Shown in pieces: positions 44,856 to 57,182 of a stretch of 64,000 nucleotides of DNA. Made by a program: the position numbers and the translations under genes. Origin of the DNA: Verticillium longisporum (lineage: Eukaryota > Ascomycota > Sordariomycetes > Glomerellales > Plectosphaerellaceae); assembly GCA_019188255.1 (NCBI GenBank), contig JAETXT010000012.1:930001-994000 (forward strand). Reading direction: 5' to 3'. A model generated the notes under the pieces. It saw only the letters and a list, made by a program, of their open reading frames with translations, was not told the DNA's origin and ran no database searches. How positions within the stretch are numbered: the stretch's first letter is position 1; each line of letters begins with the position of its first letter.

Positions 44856-47602
44856 ATGGCTCCCGCGTTCCGCATCCACAAGCCCGATGTCCTGGCGACC
44901 CTTCCGAGGCCTCTCGATTATTCCACGGGTCAATATCATGCTGGCGAGGTCTTCACGCAGCAGCCCGGCTCCAAGAAGCGCAAGAGACTCGAAGTCGCCG
45001 TCGGTGTCGATGGCGAGGCGGCCAACATTTACCACGTAGGTCAATTGCGCCATGAGTCTTCTTCGGCATGGCTGACCCATCATTCTAGATCCCCTCTTCC
45101 AACCTGAGGACGTCTTACCCCATCCCACCCCAAGAGTCCTTTACCTGCGCCCCGTACTCGATCCGCTACCAGAGGCCGAATGCCAACGACCGCGACCAAT
45201 ACACATACTTCTCCACCAAGGATGGCTCTGTCTCCGGCTCCAAGATCACCGTCTGCAAGGACGTCGTCAGCGCATCCGGCAAGACGACATCGACGACCAA
45301 GTCGCAACGACTCCAGCACAAGGCGCCCGTTGCCCGCATCTACACGTCATACCACGCCCATGTGACACCCGACGCCGAAGCCAGTGGCAACACGTACAGC
45401 GATGTTCTCGCTGTTTGCAATGACGGCCAGATTGTTTGCCTCGACGGTGCCGCGCTCGATGAGAGATGGAGCATGTCCGCGTACAGCCTATGCAAAGACC
45501 TGCTGCCGCCGGCGACCTCTGGCCTCCAGGTTGACTCTGTCTTCCACGGCCCCGCTTCTGACTTCCTGAAGGGTGTGTTCGGCGGTCGGCAAGATGCGCT
45601 TGGCGCCTTCGGTCGCAACATTGACGCAGAGACATTCAACCCGGATGTGCTCGTTCTCGTTGCTACCACGCGCGGCAAAGAGGAGACGGGCCGCTACCTC
45701 ATCGTCCTCGGTGCCGTCGCGCGCAACAACACCAACGCCGCCCAGCAGGCTCTCGTTCAGCTCCATGTCGCCCCGCTGCCCCGGCACGAAGGCCTGGCAA
45801 CCGTCAAGACACCAACCTACCAACTCCACGTTCGCACCGGACGTCTCATTGAGCTCTGTGATAACATCATGCGGACCTATGATCTCACGACGGCGGTACC
45901 TAGGCTGCGTGATGCCGTCATTATGCCTGACGCTTCCTCCTCCTTCGTACAGCTGTCCGAACACTCGGTGCTGTCGCTGTCGCCCATGGCGCTCACCATC
46001 ACGAACATCACCTACCGCTCTGTCCAGGCGCAGTCCACCGTGACCATGGAGTCGGGTGCTGAAGGTGGCCACCCTCCCATGCTCCTCACGTATCTCTCCA
46101 AGCTGGATCTGGCGATAGCCATTGTCAACAACACTATCTACTCGATCCAGATTGAACGGCACAAGGCGTCGTCCAAGGAGGGCCTCCTCATTGACGCCAT
46201 TGGCCGAGGCCTGTCCAAGGCCGATCACCTTCCTGCCGACCTTCCGCAGCGCCGTGGCAAGGCTGCTTTCTCGAAATACCTGCCGGGAACGCTGACGGAC
46301 GCCTACGTGAAACAGTCACTGGTCGAAGTGGAGGAGATGGACGAGGCACTGAGTCAGAACGATCTCAAGGAGTTTGAGCGCTTGCTGGCGGCCAAGTTTG
46401 GCGTCACCATTGACGAGTCTACACAGCCCCAAGACGACGACACGACGACGCCCGACTGGCAATGGCTCGAACGGCCATCGGCATACGCAGCCGTCGACCG
46501 CCGCTGGGTCCTCTACGCCATCAGCCGCGTCTTCTCGGTAGACGTCAAGGACGTCAACAACGACTGCCCGGCCCTCAACTGCGTCCTCCCCGAAAGCAAC
46601 GCACTGCTCTACCTTGTTGTTGCCGGTCACCTGACGCTATCGAACATCCTGGCCGCCTTCAGGAGCGAGCTCAAGGAGGCGGACGTGTCACTGTTCGCGC
46701 TGGCCGACGTGCTCGTGCAGCAGCTCGTCGGTGTCGATCCGGCGCTGGGGCTCCTCATGAGCTACCTGTCGGCGACGAAGCTCGGCGAGGTGGAGCTGCT
46801 GCTGATCGTGCGCACGATAATGCAGAGCCTCGATCAGCAGCCGCGACTGGCGCTGCCGATGCCCAACGGCACGCAGGAAGAGGAGTTTGTGACCATGGAG
46901 ATTGACCAGCTCGAGCGCGAGCTGGAACTCGCCGAGTACAACCTGGGCGACGAGTCGAACGTCCGCGCGCGGCTGCTGACGGCGGCGTTCGAGAGGCTGG
47001 CGGGCTACTCCTCCGTCTCCACCGTGCGCGCGCTGCGCATCGCCTTCAACCCGACCGAGATACTCGCGCTGATCCACCTGCTGCGCATCCAGCTCGTCGG
47101 CAGCGCCTGGACGACGCGCTACACCGAGATGACGACCTTTGACCAGGACGAGGCGGCGAGGACGGCGTCGGACGGCGTCATCACGCTCATCGCCGAGCTG
47201 CTGGCGCGCTGCATCGACGCCGTCGGCACCAATGGCTGGCTGACCAGCGTGTCGGTGGGCCACCAGGCGGAAGGCGGCCACTTCCTGACGGCCCTCAAGC
47301 TCGAGGTCAGCGCGGCCCTCGAGGGCCTCAACGAGGCGGTCGAGATGAACGGCATCCTGGGCGAGGCGGTGCGGTTCGGCACCGCGTCTCTGGCAGGCAG
47401 GTCAGCGAGAGGGGGAGACAGGGCGAGGGCCGTCGAGGTCGTGGCGTCGGCCGAGCTGCCGCTTGGCCTCACGCCGAAGCAGGGCGTCACCCAGTTCAAG
47501 GTGGTGTCTGGCGGCGAGGTGGTGGAGAGGTCTGCGCGTGAGAAGGGTCACCTGCTGAGTCAACGTGTCAAGGAATACTCGCTTGAGAAGATTTCTATTT
47601 GA
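44856..47602 (+). CDS. UTP8: probable U3 processome subunit UTP8 (t-UTP)
   Basis: Probably a component of the t-UTP subcomplex of the small-subunit processome, which supports rDNA transcription and early pre-18S processing in the nucleolus. Exon 1 (44856-45035) and exon 2 (45089-47602) are joined across a 53-bp intron (GTAGGT donor, GGCTGACC branch, CTAG acceptor), giving 897 residues. The N-terminus (FRIHKPDVLATLPRP, GSKKRKRLEVAVGVDG, YPIPPQESFTCAPYSI) resembles the start of the Utp8 beta-propeller family, including the LxxLP and YPIP words of the yeast protein. The middle reads as beta-propeller-like strands (SDVLAVCNDGQIVCLDG, TYQLHVRTGRLIEL). The C-terminal half is helical. I recognise the family by its N-terminal pattern only; another t-UTP protein such as Nan1/Utp17 is the main alternative. 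Confidence 0.65.
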
Positions 47603-50600
47603 GAACAGCAGACTAGTCGAGGAGGAAAGGGGGGGCAGGGGGCTACAGGAAGGAGGAGCGAGGGCGCAGACGGATAGAGCCGCATGTCTTGCATCGCCGC
47701 CGGGATCCAGGCGCGGGCCAAGTTCCTGCGATGGACGAAGGCAGATGCCGCAACAGAAGCCAAGCGTTCGCGGAAGCTGGCCGGCCATCCGGAGGAGCAA
47801 CATGATGCACAGATGACCCGGGCCTGACTCGACAAAGTTTAGGCTTTGGACATTTCCAAGATTGCTGCCTCTCGAGCCCACGCAGCCCACAGGCGGAGAA
47901 GCAGAAAGCAAAGCCAAAAACCACCGAATCGAGCCAGGTTCGGTAACACGCTGGGCGGCCTCTGGCTGGGAAAGCCTGATCTCCATTGTCCATTGTCAAT
48001 AATACCAAATGTTACCCACGGAACGGATCCCTTTTGAGCACCGGCTGACACCACTAACCATGCCTCGCATACTGCGCCAGTTGATATCCGGCCAGCCGCA
48101 CGCTCTGTGACCTTTTCAGCCTCAGCCATGCAGTCGAGGGGCAAAGAGGGGGAGAGAATTAACTCTGAGCAGCAGGCCGATCAAAGTTTCGCTGGCTCTG
48201 ATGGGCTCCCTGACCAGACTGTCTGATGTACCCGCTGACACACACATACACACACACCATCTCTCGTGAGAGCCTCATGTTGCACAGTCCTACGCCCACC
48301 TGCATCGGTAGTCTACAAAGCCTCGCCCAATCCGGTGACCGAGCAACTGTCACGCAGCCAAGCATCGTAGAGATAAACTTGTTGCCTAGAAGAATGGCGA
48401 AAGACAACACACACACCAGGGGGGGGGGAGGCAATCTTACTGAAAAAGGTGGCATGCTGCGAGGAAGGGCTCTGAAGAAGGATGAGGAATGGGATTCAGT
48501 GAGATCCGTCTCGCCAGAGAGGAGGGCATGGCCCGTTGAGCGAGGCAGCGCTCTAAAGGGAGGGCCAATAAAGGCCGGACAGCAGACAGAGAGCTTGTTT
48601 CGACCTGCAGGAGGCCACACCCACTCGCTGGTCGCCGGTGGCATCGCGACGATACATGCAAGCTCCCAAGCGCGCGTGGCCGGCATACAGCAGTCGCAGC
48701 GGCAGCCGGGGGGTTGCAGCACAGCCAGAGAGAGCCCCGACGAGGCGGCCTGACGAGAACGGGGCCAGTCAAAGTGGAACGTGGTTTGCGACGACTCGCC
48801 AGCTAATAGGCCCTAAGGTGTCTTGACGGAAAGTCTACCATCAGATCAGCCCTGCGGCCGATTCTGGGCATGGAGGGGGGAGCATGTCACGACTACTACC
48901 TGCTACCACATCAACTCCACAGGCACAAGCACAAGCACGAACGCAAGCACGACAGCACCTGGAATGACCCGAGTGACCGACCTTCTGGTTGCCTTTCTCT
49001 GTACCTGCTTGACGGGTTGGGTTGCCTTGTTTCTGCACGACCCTGCGAGTTGACTCGTCGGATTCGCCCCTTTCGCCTCTTTCGTTTCGTATCTGAATCC
49101 TGTCGTCCAGTGCGATGAGAAAAGAAGCAGCTCAACATGACGCTTGTCTCGTCGTTGACCCGCTGGACCCAAAGAAAAAAAAACGAAAACCTCGTGTTCC
49201 ATGACTTCTTCCATCGGTATGCCCTCACTGGAGAGGGGCGCGCGCCCCATCAACCATCGAAGCGTATCGGCAGCTTGCGACAAGACTGCAGGTCTCGGGG
49301 TCTCCCGACGGGCCATGTGGGCTGCTAGGTAGTAGTAGGTGCTTCTGCGCAGCGCTGCGCCTCGGCGCGACAAGGCCTAGCTTGAGAGCAGAGCGCTACG
49401 CCAGGCAGATGGGGGCGAAAGAGAGAGAGCGAGAGAGAGGGCTCTCGCCAAGGTTCGTTTGGCACGTCCCCACCCCGTGAGGTGGTGCTCGCTTGCATGC
49501 TCGTTCGGCTATAGACGATAAGGGTGAAGATCGGACGACGACGAAGGCCCCAAAGGGTGGACACGTTCAAAGGGACTGATTGAATGCTGGGTCCAGGAAA
49601 ACTTGGACGGTAGCCTCGGGGGAAACCTCCCTATCCCTTGGCCACTGTGGCCAACCGTGAATGACTCCGTCTCTCCGTCTCGGTCACTCTACCCCTCTCA
49701 CGCCAATGGAAAGCCGCTGGAACGGTCATTCTTCCCCCGGTGGCGCAGCGATGGAAACAAGCAAGACAGGGGTCCTCCCAGCGACTGGTCCGCGGGAACG
49801 ACGAGAGAGACAAGCGACAGGGGAGGAGGGGGGGCTTTGCCCAGCCTGGGGCCCAAGCACGGCGCGGAATGGGAGCGTAGCACCGGGGGATCGGCCAATG
49901 GATGCGCGGGTATGATGTTATCATCCTGGCCTGCAGACGTCACTACTGCGAACTGCAAACTCCAGCCCTGTGCCGCGGGCCCCGCGGTGATGGGGTCTCG
50001 ACTGGGCAGGGTAACATGGTGGGATGCCATGCTTTGGGGGAGTCTCAGGGAACGGAGGGCCTCCTACTGACGCGGGCCGTCCTGCACTGCGCCTGTCAGA
50101 GTTCAAGGTGATGGCGATGCATGGAGGCCAGACGACGGAGAAAGACTTGGGACCAGTGGCCAGAGAGAAAGACTTGAGGACCAGTGGCCAGAGGTGGAAA
50201 GACAGGGCGCACGAACGGCGGCGGGGTGGACGGATTGGGCAGAGCTGAGATGATACAGAGACCTGCAGGACAGCAACGTACAGTACCTTGTGGATGAAGC
50301 GGCAGGAGACCGAACAGCTCACTGAGCCACGAGTCGAGATCCAAGGTCGGCTCACGAGTACAGTACCCCGTACCTCGTAACGGCGGCAGCCTGCGCGATC
50401 GCTCGTAAGCAGGTCAGCTTGAGCACCTTGAGCACCAGTTGATGAGGAGGGATGGTGGGACCCTGAGACGGATTCTCTGGTGTGGCCCTGTGTCTTTTCT
50501 CTCTCTCTTTCTCTCCCCTCATTATGCCCTCCTGATCCTCCTGTGTCTTTGGGTTTTCTTGCCCAGACATCATCATCATCGACATAGGTTCCGCGAGCGA

Positions 50601-51048
50601 TCTTCTCCTCTTCCATCAGGCACAAGAGAAACCCAGGATTCTTGGCCCCCTTGTCCTCGACCCCCTTGTCCTCGACCTTCCTCTCTCCTCATCCTCCTCG
50701 TGGCCACCCCCTTGTCAGGACGACCCTTGAAGCGGCCCTGGCCCCCAGTCCCTGTCTAATAATAAGGATACCTCTGATGCAATCTGGTTCCTGACCCGGA
50801 TTCGCGCCGTTTCCCTGTTCTTGCCCATCGCCCTACAGCTCCTCCGTGCCCCCGCTGACTGCACTGCGTATTGCTGCATTCTGCGATCAGACGAAACTTT
50901 ACAGTCTTGGTTTAGGAGAGCTGCGAATCCTGTCGACAGCGGGTACACCACAAAACACTTGACGCTGAATACAACACGACAACACTATACACATCGGAAA
51001 GGAACAGAACAACAACGCAACGTCGAGAAAAGCACGGCATACCCCGGC
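47603..51048. other. intergenic, no gene seen
   Basis: 3.4 kb between the UTP8-like gene and the DUF8035-type gene. It contains CACACA/ACACAC stretches near 48240, a G9 run at 48420-48428 and C/T tracts near 50500-50700. Long open frames (for example minus-strand 49921-50625) lack domains. The last ~230 bp upstream of 51049 stays open in the downstream frame but looks like 5' leader. Confidence 0.5.
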
Positions 51049-53477
51049 ATGAGTGACGGCATCTCGGTGGCCCAGCTCGAGGGCGTCGACGGCTTCGCGC
51101 GCACGCTGTACCGCCGCGCCAAGTCGTCCGGCGCCGACTTTGACGATGTCGCCGCCGCCATCCGCCGCCTGCACACGGTGCTCAAGCACCTCGTCGCCGA
51201 GGCCGAAGACGCCGACTCGCTGCTCAACTCGGACCGCGCCGCCGTCTACGCGCGCCAGCTGACGCCCGTCGTCGAGGACTGCGACTTTACGCTGAAGCAG
51301 TTTGACACGATCCTCGGCCGCCACGCCGAGGGCGACGCCTCGTCGCCCGAGGCCCGCGAGCGCGAGCGCGGCATGGTCAGGATGCTGCGGGCCCGGCTCG
51401 AGGACCACAAGCTGCACATTGACATGTTTCTCGACACGGTGCAGCTGCACAACCCCAGCAAGACGCAGAGCATTTCGGTTCGCGGTGGTGAGAGCGGCGG
51501 CGGCGGCCAGACAAACGGCCAGACGAACGGCCAGCAGCTTGACGCCATCAAGGACAAGGTCGACGCCATTGCGGCGCGCATCTGCCGGCAGCGACAGGGT
51601 GGTGGTGGTGGTTTTGCCGACGATGGCTTCGGCGACGACGACAATCACAATGACGACGAGGAGACATGGCAGCAGTTCCGCACGGAGCTCGAAAAGGAAG
51701 GATTCTCCAAGGATGTCCTGCGACAGAATAAGGTGAGGGAGTAGCCCCCTCTTCCCCCCCCCCAGTTCAAGCCCCAATCCTTCTCATGTGCTCGGGGGGG
51801 AGATTGCTATTTCGTTGCATGCTGACACGAAGGATCACAGGATGTCCTCCGTGCCTATATCCGCGAACTCGAGACGATACAAAATGAGACGGGCCCGCCA
51901 CCGTCTGTCAGGGGCCTCCTCGAACAAGAACAGAAGAGAGAGACGGTATCCTCAGCCCAACCTCTCTGTCGTGCCGGCTTCCTACCCAGACCGTCAGGAC
52001 CTTAGCCCCAAGGAGCTGATGCACCCGCTTTTGACAACGAAAAGTACGCCCCCTCGATGAAGATGGCGCGCCGCACGCCCGAGATGCAGCCGCCGAACCT
52101 CGCCGTCCAGCACAGCCAGCTGAGCCAGCTGTCGTACGACAAGCACTCGTCTGATGACGACTATGACGGACGTGATGTGAGCTCGCTGGCTCTCATCTCG
52201 ACCCGAGACCTCATGGTCATGGATACGAGCAGCAGCAACAACAACATGGCGGCGCCGGGTTCAACGCCCAGATGGCCGCCTTGTCTCTTCACCCACACGC
52301 CAGCCCGGCCAACTACAGCGTCTCGCCGACGGCATCAGCATCGGCATCGGCGCGCTATCTTCCGCCCGCCGCCGCCGCCGAGCTCTCCTCCTCGCCGAGC
52401 AACCACCTGTCGGTATCGCCGCGCTTCGTGCCGCCTCTGCCCACCTACTCGGCAGCCCCCGGCTCGTCGCCGCCGCCGCCCTACGGCTCGTCGCCATGGT
52501 CCCAGCAGCAGCAGCAGGCGTACCACGCGCACCAGCAGCAGCCGTCTCGTCTGGCCCCTGACCGCTACGGCATGGATATCCCCCTCGACGCAAAGTGGAC
52601 GCGCATCAGGCGGTCGCTCGTGTCGCCCGAGGTCCTCGAGCACGCCGGCGTCCGCTACGAGGCGCGCCCCGACTTCGTCGCCGTCCTCGGCGAGCTGTCA
52701 CGCGAAGACATTGCCCACTACGCCAACCTCTCGGCCGTCGCCCGCGCCCGCCGCAGCAACTCCCACGCCGGCACGCGGCCGCCGGCGCCGCCCACAATAG
52801 CCCATTTGCGACCTGCCGGGACCGGCGCCGCGCCGCGCGACATGTCGGCCTCGCGCCGCGGCAGCCCGCCCGACGACGACCGCCACCGCCGCGGCAGCAG
52901 CAGCGGACCGCGGCACTCGTCCGACTCGGACTCAGTCCTCTGGGACGAGTCGGACACGACGGACGACGAGACGAGCAGGCGACGGCACGGCGGGGGCTCC
53001 GACGAGAAGAAGCGGCGGCCCTACTTCATCGTGCCGGCGCCGAGCAGCGCGCGCGACCGCACGAGCCCGGCGTCGACGGTCCAGCCGAAGCCGATCCTCA
53101 AGAACCGCAACGAGAACCACGTGCGCTTCGACCCGGAGCCGCACGAGGTGACGGCCGACGAGATGGACAAGTCGGCGCGGTCGGCGCGCGAGGGCGAGAG
53201 ACGGCGGCGCAGCCGGCGCGACCGCGAGAGGGAGTACCACCACGAGTCGTCCGCGAACAAACGTGAGCGCGACAGAGACCGTGACCGCGACCGGGGCGAC
53301 AGGGAGTACAGCGCCTCGCGCAGGCACCGCGAGCGTGACGCGCGCGCGGAGAACAGGGACGCGCGCGACAGGAAGGACAAGAAGAAGCTCGGGACGCTCG
53401 GCGCCATGGGCATTGGTGGTGCGGCGGGCAGTTTGCTGAGCGTTCTCACCGAGGCGGCCAACGGCGCGGGTTTCTGA
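51049..53477 (+). CDS. DUF8035-type fungal protein of unknown function, frame disrupted three times
   Basis: Function unknown; a family of large proteins I recall only from filamentous fungi. Exon 1 (51049-51732) encodes a helical N-terminal region (VDGFARTLYRRAKSSGADF, HTVLKHLVAEAEDADSLL, MFLDTVQLHNPSKTQ, QLDAIKDKVDAIAAR). An intron (51733-51840, GTGAGG donor, GCTGACAC branch) leads to DVLRAYIRELE and PPSVRGLLEQE. Family-like sequence then continues in three successive frames: one change at about 51950-51990, back at about 52032, and again at about 52255-52262. From 52262 the frame runs to 53477 with the DUF8035-like core (RYGMDIPLDAKWTRIRRSLV, EVLEHAGVRYEARPDFVAVL), PKPILKNRNENHVRFDPEP, an Arg/Asp-rich tract and a Gly/Ala-rich C-terminus. 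Small indels at short repeats explain all three changes. Two further introns cannot be fully excluded. Confidence 0.7.
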
Positions 53478-53887
53478 GGCCTCATCTTTTTACCTTTAGT
53501 CTTTCGTTTGTTGTACATGGGAGATGTCAATGAGCCTGTATATGAGCAGCGAATCGATGTACGTTATGAATTTGTACGAAGCATGTTCGTTTCTTGAGAG
53601 AGAGAGGGGGCTGTGCCCGTGTTATGAGTAGGAGAGGTTTCCTGCCTTTTTGCGCTTCGTTTCAATGACACTTCCTATGTACGCCTACATGTTTCCTGTT
53701 CCTAGCAAGCAAAGATACCAGTTCGTTTTCTTTCGTGACAGTTGTCAGACACGCAATGCTTTCCAACATGAAATCGTGACAGACGCCTATGCCTCATCGC
53801 CTGCCATGCAACCGCTGTCCTGCGCCGTCCCTGTGTATACCCTGCGCCTGTACTCCTGCATTCCCTTTTCCGTCACCATGACCTGAC
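53478..53887. other. convergent intergenic region (3' UTRs)
   Basis: Between the DUF8035-type gene (+) and DPB11 (-). Only short AT-richer sequence, probably both 3' UTRs. Confidence 0.55.
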
Positions 53888-56457
53888 TCACAGCGCCCTC
53901 TTCCTGACAACCTTCTTCCCGACAGGCTGCCCCTCCTCGCCGAGCATCCTCCGCATGAGCTCGGCCTTGCACTGTGCCGCCTCGGGATCGTCATACCGGA
54001 CCTGTGTCGCCGGCGGCGGTTGCGCCGCGTCCTCGTGCGCCTGCTGACGGCCGCCCGGCCGCCCCGACTCGTGTGAAGCGCTCGACGCCGCCGAGACGTT
54101 GCTCGTCGCGCGGCCAAAGATGCCGCGCCTGCGCCGAGCTGGCGGCTTGTCGTCGCTGCCTTCGGGGCCCGTCGGCTCCTCGGACGCGTGCGAGCGCGTG
54201 TTCATGAGGGAGGCGATGTGTGACGAGATGGCGGCGCGCTCGGCAGCAGTCTCGGCTTCGCGGACGCGTTTTTGGGCGACGAGATCGGTCGTCACAGAGG
54301 TGTCGTGGGCATCTGCTTCCTGTTTTCCCTCTTGCTCTTCCTCGTCCTCTGCCTGGATAGTGACCGTCTCTGGCAACACGGGTTGTGCCGTGGGCGCGGG
54401 ATCATTCTCGTCTGGAGGTGGCAGGTCGACCGATTTGGAGAAACCGTCGCCTGTCGTGTTTGCTGTCTTGGCTGGAGGCGGTGCCGTTTTTGGTGGTGAA
54501 GGACTCCTGTTGAGAGCGTTGCTCGAGAGGTCTGCCAACGGCGCCGGCACAGCCCCTGAGCCAAAGCTATCCTTCTGGTGCGTCCTCGCCGTCTGGAAAT
54601 GTGTCGATCCCTCCGTTCCCCTGGTCATGCCTGCGCCTGCGCCCCTGGCCGAGGGCTCCTGGGCAAAGGCGTCGCCGTCGACGATGGCGCCTCGCGAGGG
54701 CTGTCGTGTTGATGAGTCGGAGGACCAAGGAGGAGCAGGCGCTGATAGCCTCCTCTGCAGACCGGCTCTCTTGTCGCCCTTTTGTCCTGACCTTGGGCGT
54801 CAGGGCGTCGCTCTGTCCGAGGCCGGTGCACAAAAAGTCCTTGACGGGCACGTTGAAGCCAGACTCGACACAGGCCCACAGCCAATCGGCACTGACGACG
54901 GGGATCATGCTGTCCCTGGCGAACCTGAGCTTCTCCGGCCGTGTCTCCCTGACTGAGCGACACACCAGCACCGACGTTGCCTCGTTGAGTCGCGAGGCGT
55001 ACTTGGCGCCCATCTGGGTCGTGCACTTCTCCACGTGCAGTAGATCAATGCCGGTGAAGCCAGCTGTGCAGATCGCGAGGTCTTCAAATCCGTCAATGGG
55101 AAACCTGGCAAACGGGCGGCCGAGGACGTGGTCGCTCGGTTGGCAGAGCGTCTTGTTGTGCAGACACCTTTCGACAAAAAACTCGGTAACAATGTCAATG
55201 TACGCATCAGGGGGCAACTGCGGGTGCGTCTCTGGCTGCGAAGACTGCGGGACGACGAGGAACCGCTGAAAGGCGCTCGGCCCCCGGGCATCGAGGAGCT
55301 GCTGGCGTGTGTCGCAGGTGGTGCCTCCCAGCGACACGATCGCCTCGCTCAGGACCTTGGCCTTCCACGACTCGAACCCATCCATCAGGGCGGTGCATCC
55401 CGTAAAGATGCCTGCCGGAGCTTGTGGCTTCCTCGCCGCGAGATCGGCCATCGAGTCGGCCACCTCGATGCGATCCGCCGCGTCCCTGCCGGCGTCCGTG
55501 TTGGGCTCCAGCGACGTCTTGCTGCCGAGGATATCGCCCCAGAGGTTCTCGCGCTGGCTGCCCAGCTTCATGCTGGCCGTCTTGCGCAGCTTGCGCGACC
55601 CTGGTTCCGCCGTCGACCTTGCCCTCTTGAGAGTTGACGGCCTCTGGGCATTCCGGTTCCAGGCGCCGCGCCCTTGGTCCTCTGGCGGCAACACGGGGTC
55701 GAAGTACTGCTCGTCGAGAATCATACCGCGCTCGACGCTCTGGTCCAGCCACGCCAGGGAGACGGTGCGTATGTTCCAGTTCCTCGCGGCCCTGTATTTC
55801 TTGCCCTCTGGCTTGCAGACGATGAGGTGCGTCACTCGTTTCGTGAGGTCCCCCGTGTAGACGCCGCCGTTGTCGTTGATCTTTTCAATAATGGCATGTC
55901 GCTCGTCGGCTGTTCGACGTCAGAGACCCGAGCGTTCGTGCGCGACCGACGCTGTCAACGGTGGGGGGAGGCGACTCACGATCTTCAAACCCCGTCATGC
56001 AGCACAGCAGCTTGACACGGTCCTCCTCGCCGGGCTCGGGCCCGCTCGTCTCGAGAGGCTTCAGCTGCCACTGCGTCTCCAGAGCGGCAAAGTCGATCTC
56101 GGCGGCGCTCTTCCAGAGGTCGACGACGGCGTCGATCCAGCGGGCGTCCATGGCCTTGATGTCGGGCCTCTCCTTGGCGACGTGGCGGTACTTTGGCGTG
56201 TCATACTGGCCGACGATGAGGTGGGTCACGTCGGGGGTGAGGTCGTACTTGTGGTGGCCGCCGAGGTCCTGCGCCTTCTTCTCGATCTCGGTCTGGGGGG
56301 GTTCATCGCGTCAGTCTTGCTTTCTAGATTCACGTTGTGGTGGTAGGCGTACTCGCTGGTCTGGGGGGATGCTGGTGCAGCAGACGACGACGCGCTGAAA
56401 GGGCTTTTCATGGTCGACGGCGGCATTCTCGTCAGGTTGACTGCGTGGCGAGGCCAT
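53888..56457 (-). CDS. DPB11: DPB11/Rad4(Cut5)/TopBP1 BRCT replication-initiation protein
   Basis: Scaffold that binds phosphorylated Sld2/Sld3-type proteins at replication initiation and activates the Mec1/ATR checkpoint. Exon 1 is 56457-56353, exon 2 is 56292-55980 and exon 3 starts at 55909, with GTACGC and GTGAGT donors and ACTGAC-type branch points. BRCT 1 begins FQRVVVCCTSIPPDQR and contains DLTPDVTHLIVGQYDT; BRCT 2 follows (GVYTGDLTKRVTHLIVCKPE, WLDQSVERGMILDE). After a basic linker (GSRKLRKTASMKLGSQREN), BRCT 3 (IFTGCTALMDGFESWK) and BRCT 4 (DLAICTAGFTGIDLLHVEK, VVSADWLWACVESGFNVPVKDFL) are seen. At about 54755-54791 the frame changes. A 37-nt GT-AG segment (54791-54755) or a small indel would connect to the C-terminal tail (SLMNTRSHASEE, RRGIFGRATSNVSAASSA), ending at 53888. 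Total about 800-812 residues. All four BRCT domains lie before the frame change. Confidence 0.86.
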
Positions 56458-56458
56458 G

Positions 56459-56502
56459 ATGCAGCGCCCGTGGGGAGGAGATGCAGCGCCCGTGGGGAGG
56501 AG
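56459..56502. repeat. 22-bp direct repeat, 2 copies
   Basis: Two exact adjacent copies of a 22-bp unit (ATGCAGCGCCCGTGGGGAGG plus AG), just upstream of the DPB11 start codon, in its 5' leader on the minus strand. Confidence 0.9.
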
Positions 56503-56768
56503 GTGAAGGTGGAGGAAGCGTGCAGGCAGACACAAACAGAAATACCTGAGAGGCTGAGGCAGGCGAGGCAGGCGAGGCTGGCGATTTGCAGTCGGTCGCG
56601 TCCCGGTAGGGGAGGCGCGTTGGTCGTGTTAAGTGGCCGCCCCACGTCATGGACAGTGCGTGTGGCGAATTTGGTGCTGCATGGAGAGCATGCACTGTGT
56701 TTGGGGCCTACACCCGCCTGGGGCCAGTGCCCCGCAGCTCCTCACGGGGATTACAATACAGTGCGCTG

Positions 56769-57182
56769 TCATTCCGTCCCCGGGTTCCCGCCCTCGAGGA
56801 ACCTGAAGAATGTCAACCGATTGCCGTCTGGATCAAGAATGCTGAACTGCCGGTAGCCCCAGGGTTTGTCTTCAAGTTCCTCCACCAACTTGACCGCCGG
56901 TCTCCCTTGGAGGTAGGCGTAAAAGCTGTCGATTTCGGCTGTACCCACGGCGATCATGACAGCCCCAGGCCTGCAGTCTTCCGGCGAGGCATGGAAGAAG
57001 TATATGTTGGCGGCGGCCTTGGGACCGGCGTAGACTGAGCAAAAGTAGGCCTCGCCACCGTCTGATTCGGTGCTGGCGAGGGTGAAGCCGAGCTCATCCG
57101 TGTAGAAAGTGGCCGTGGCCTCGATGGACGTCGACTGGAGAGAGGGGATGATTTTCCACGCCGATGTGAGTGCGGCGGCCAT
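56769..57182 (-). CDS. VOC/glyoxalase-fold protein
   Basis: A small single-domain protein of the vicinal oxygen chelate superfamily (glyoxalase / bleomycin-resistance / dioxygenase fold). The intronless frame gives 137 residues from the ATG at 57182, chosen over upstream in-frame codons because the VOC fold begins directly with WKIIPSLQSTSIEATATFYTD. Diagnostic features are FYTDELGFTLA in the first half-module, FFHASPEDCRPGAVMIAVG, and the C-terminal WGYRQFSILDPDGNRLTFFRF, whose DPDGN turn is typical. Metal ligands cannot be assigned with certainty. The substrate is unknown; fungal members are often annotated as bleomycin-resistance-like or glyoxalase-like without evidence. It lies close downstream-to-upstream with DPB11 on the same strand, with no sign of functional linkage. 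Confidence 0.85.
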   Translation of the reverse strand: MAAALTSAWKIIPSLQSTSIEATATFYTDELGFTLASTESDGGEAYFCSVYAGPKAAANIYFFHASPEDCRPGAVMIAVGTAEIDSFYAYLQGRPAVKLVEELEDKPWGYRQFSILDPDGNRLTFFRFLEGGNPGTE

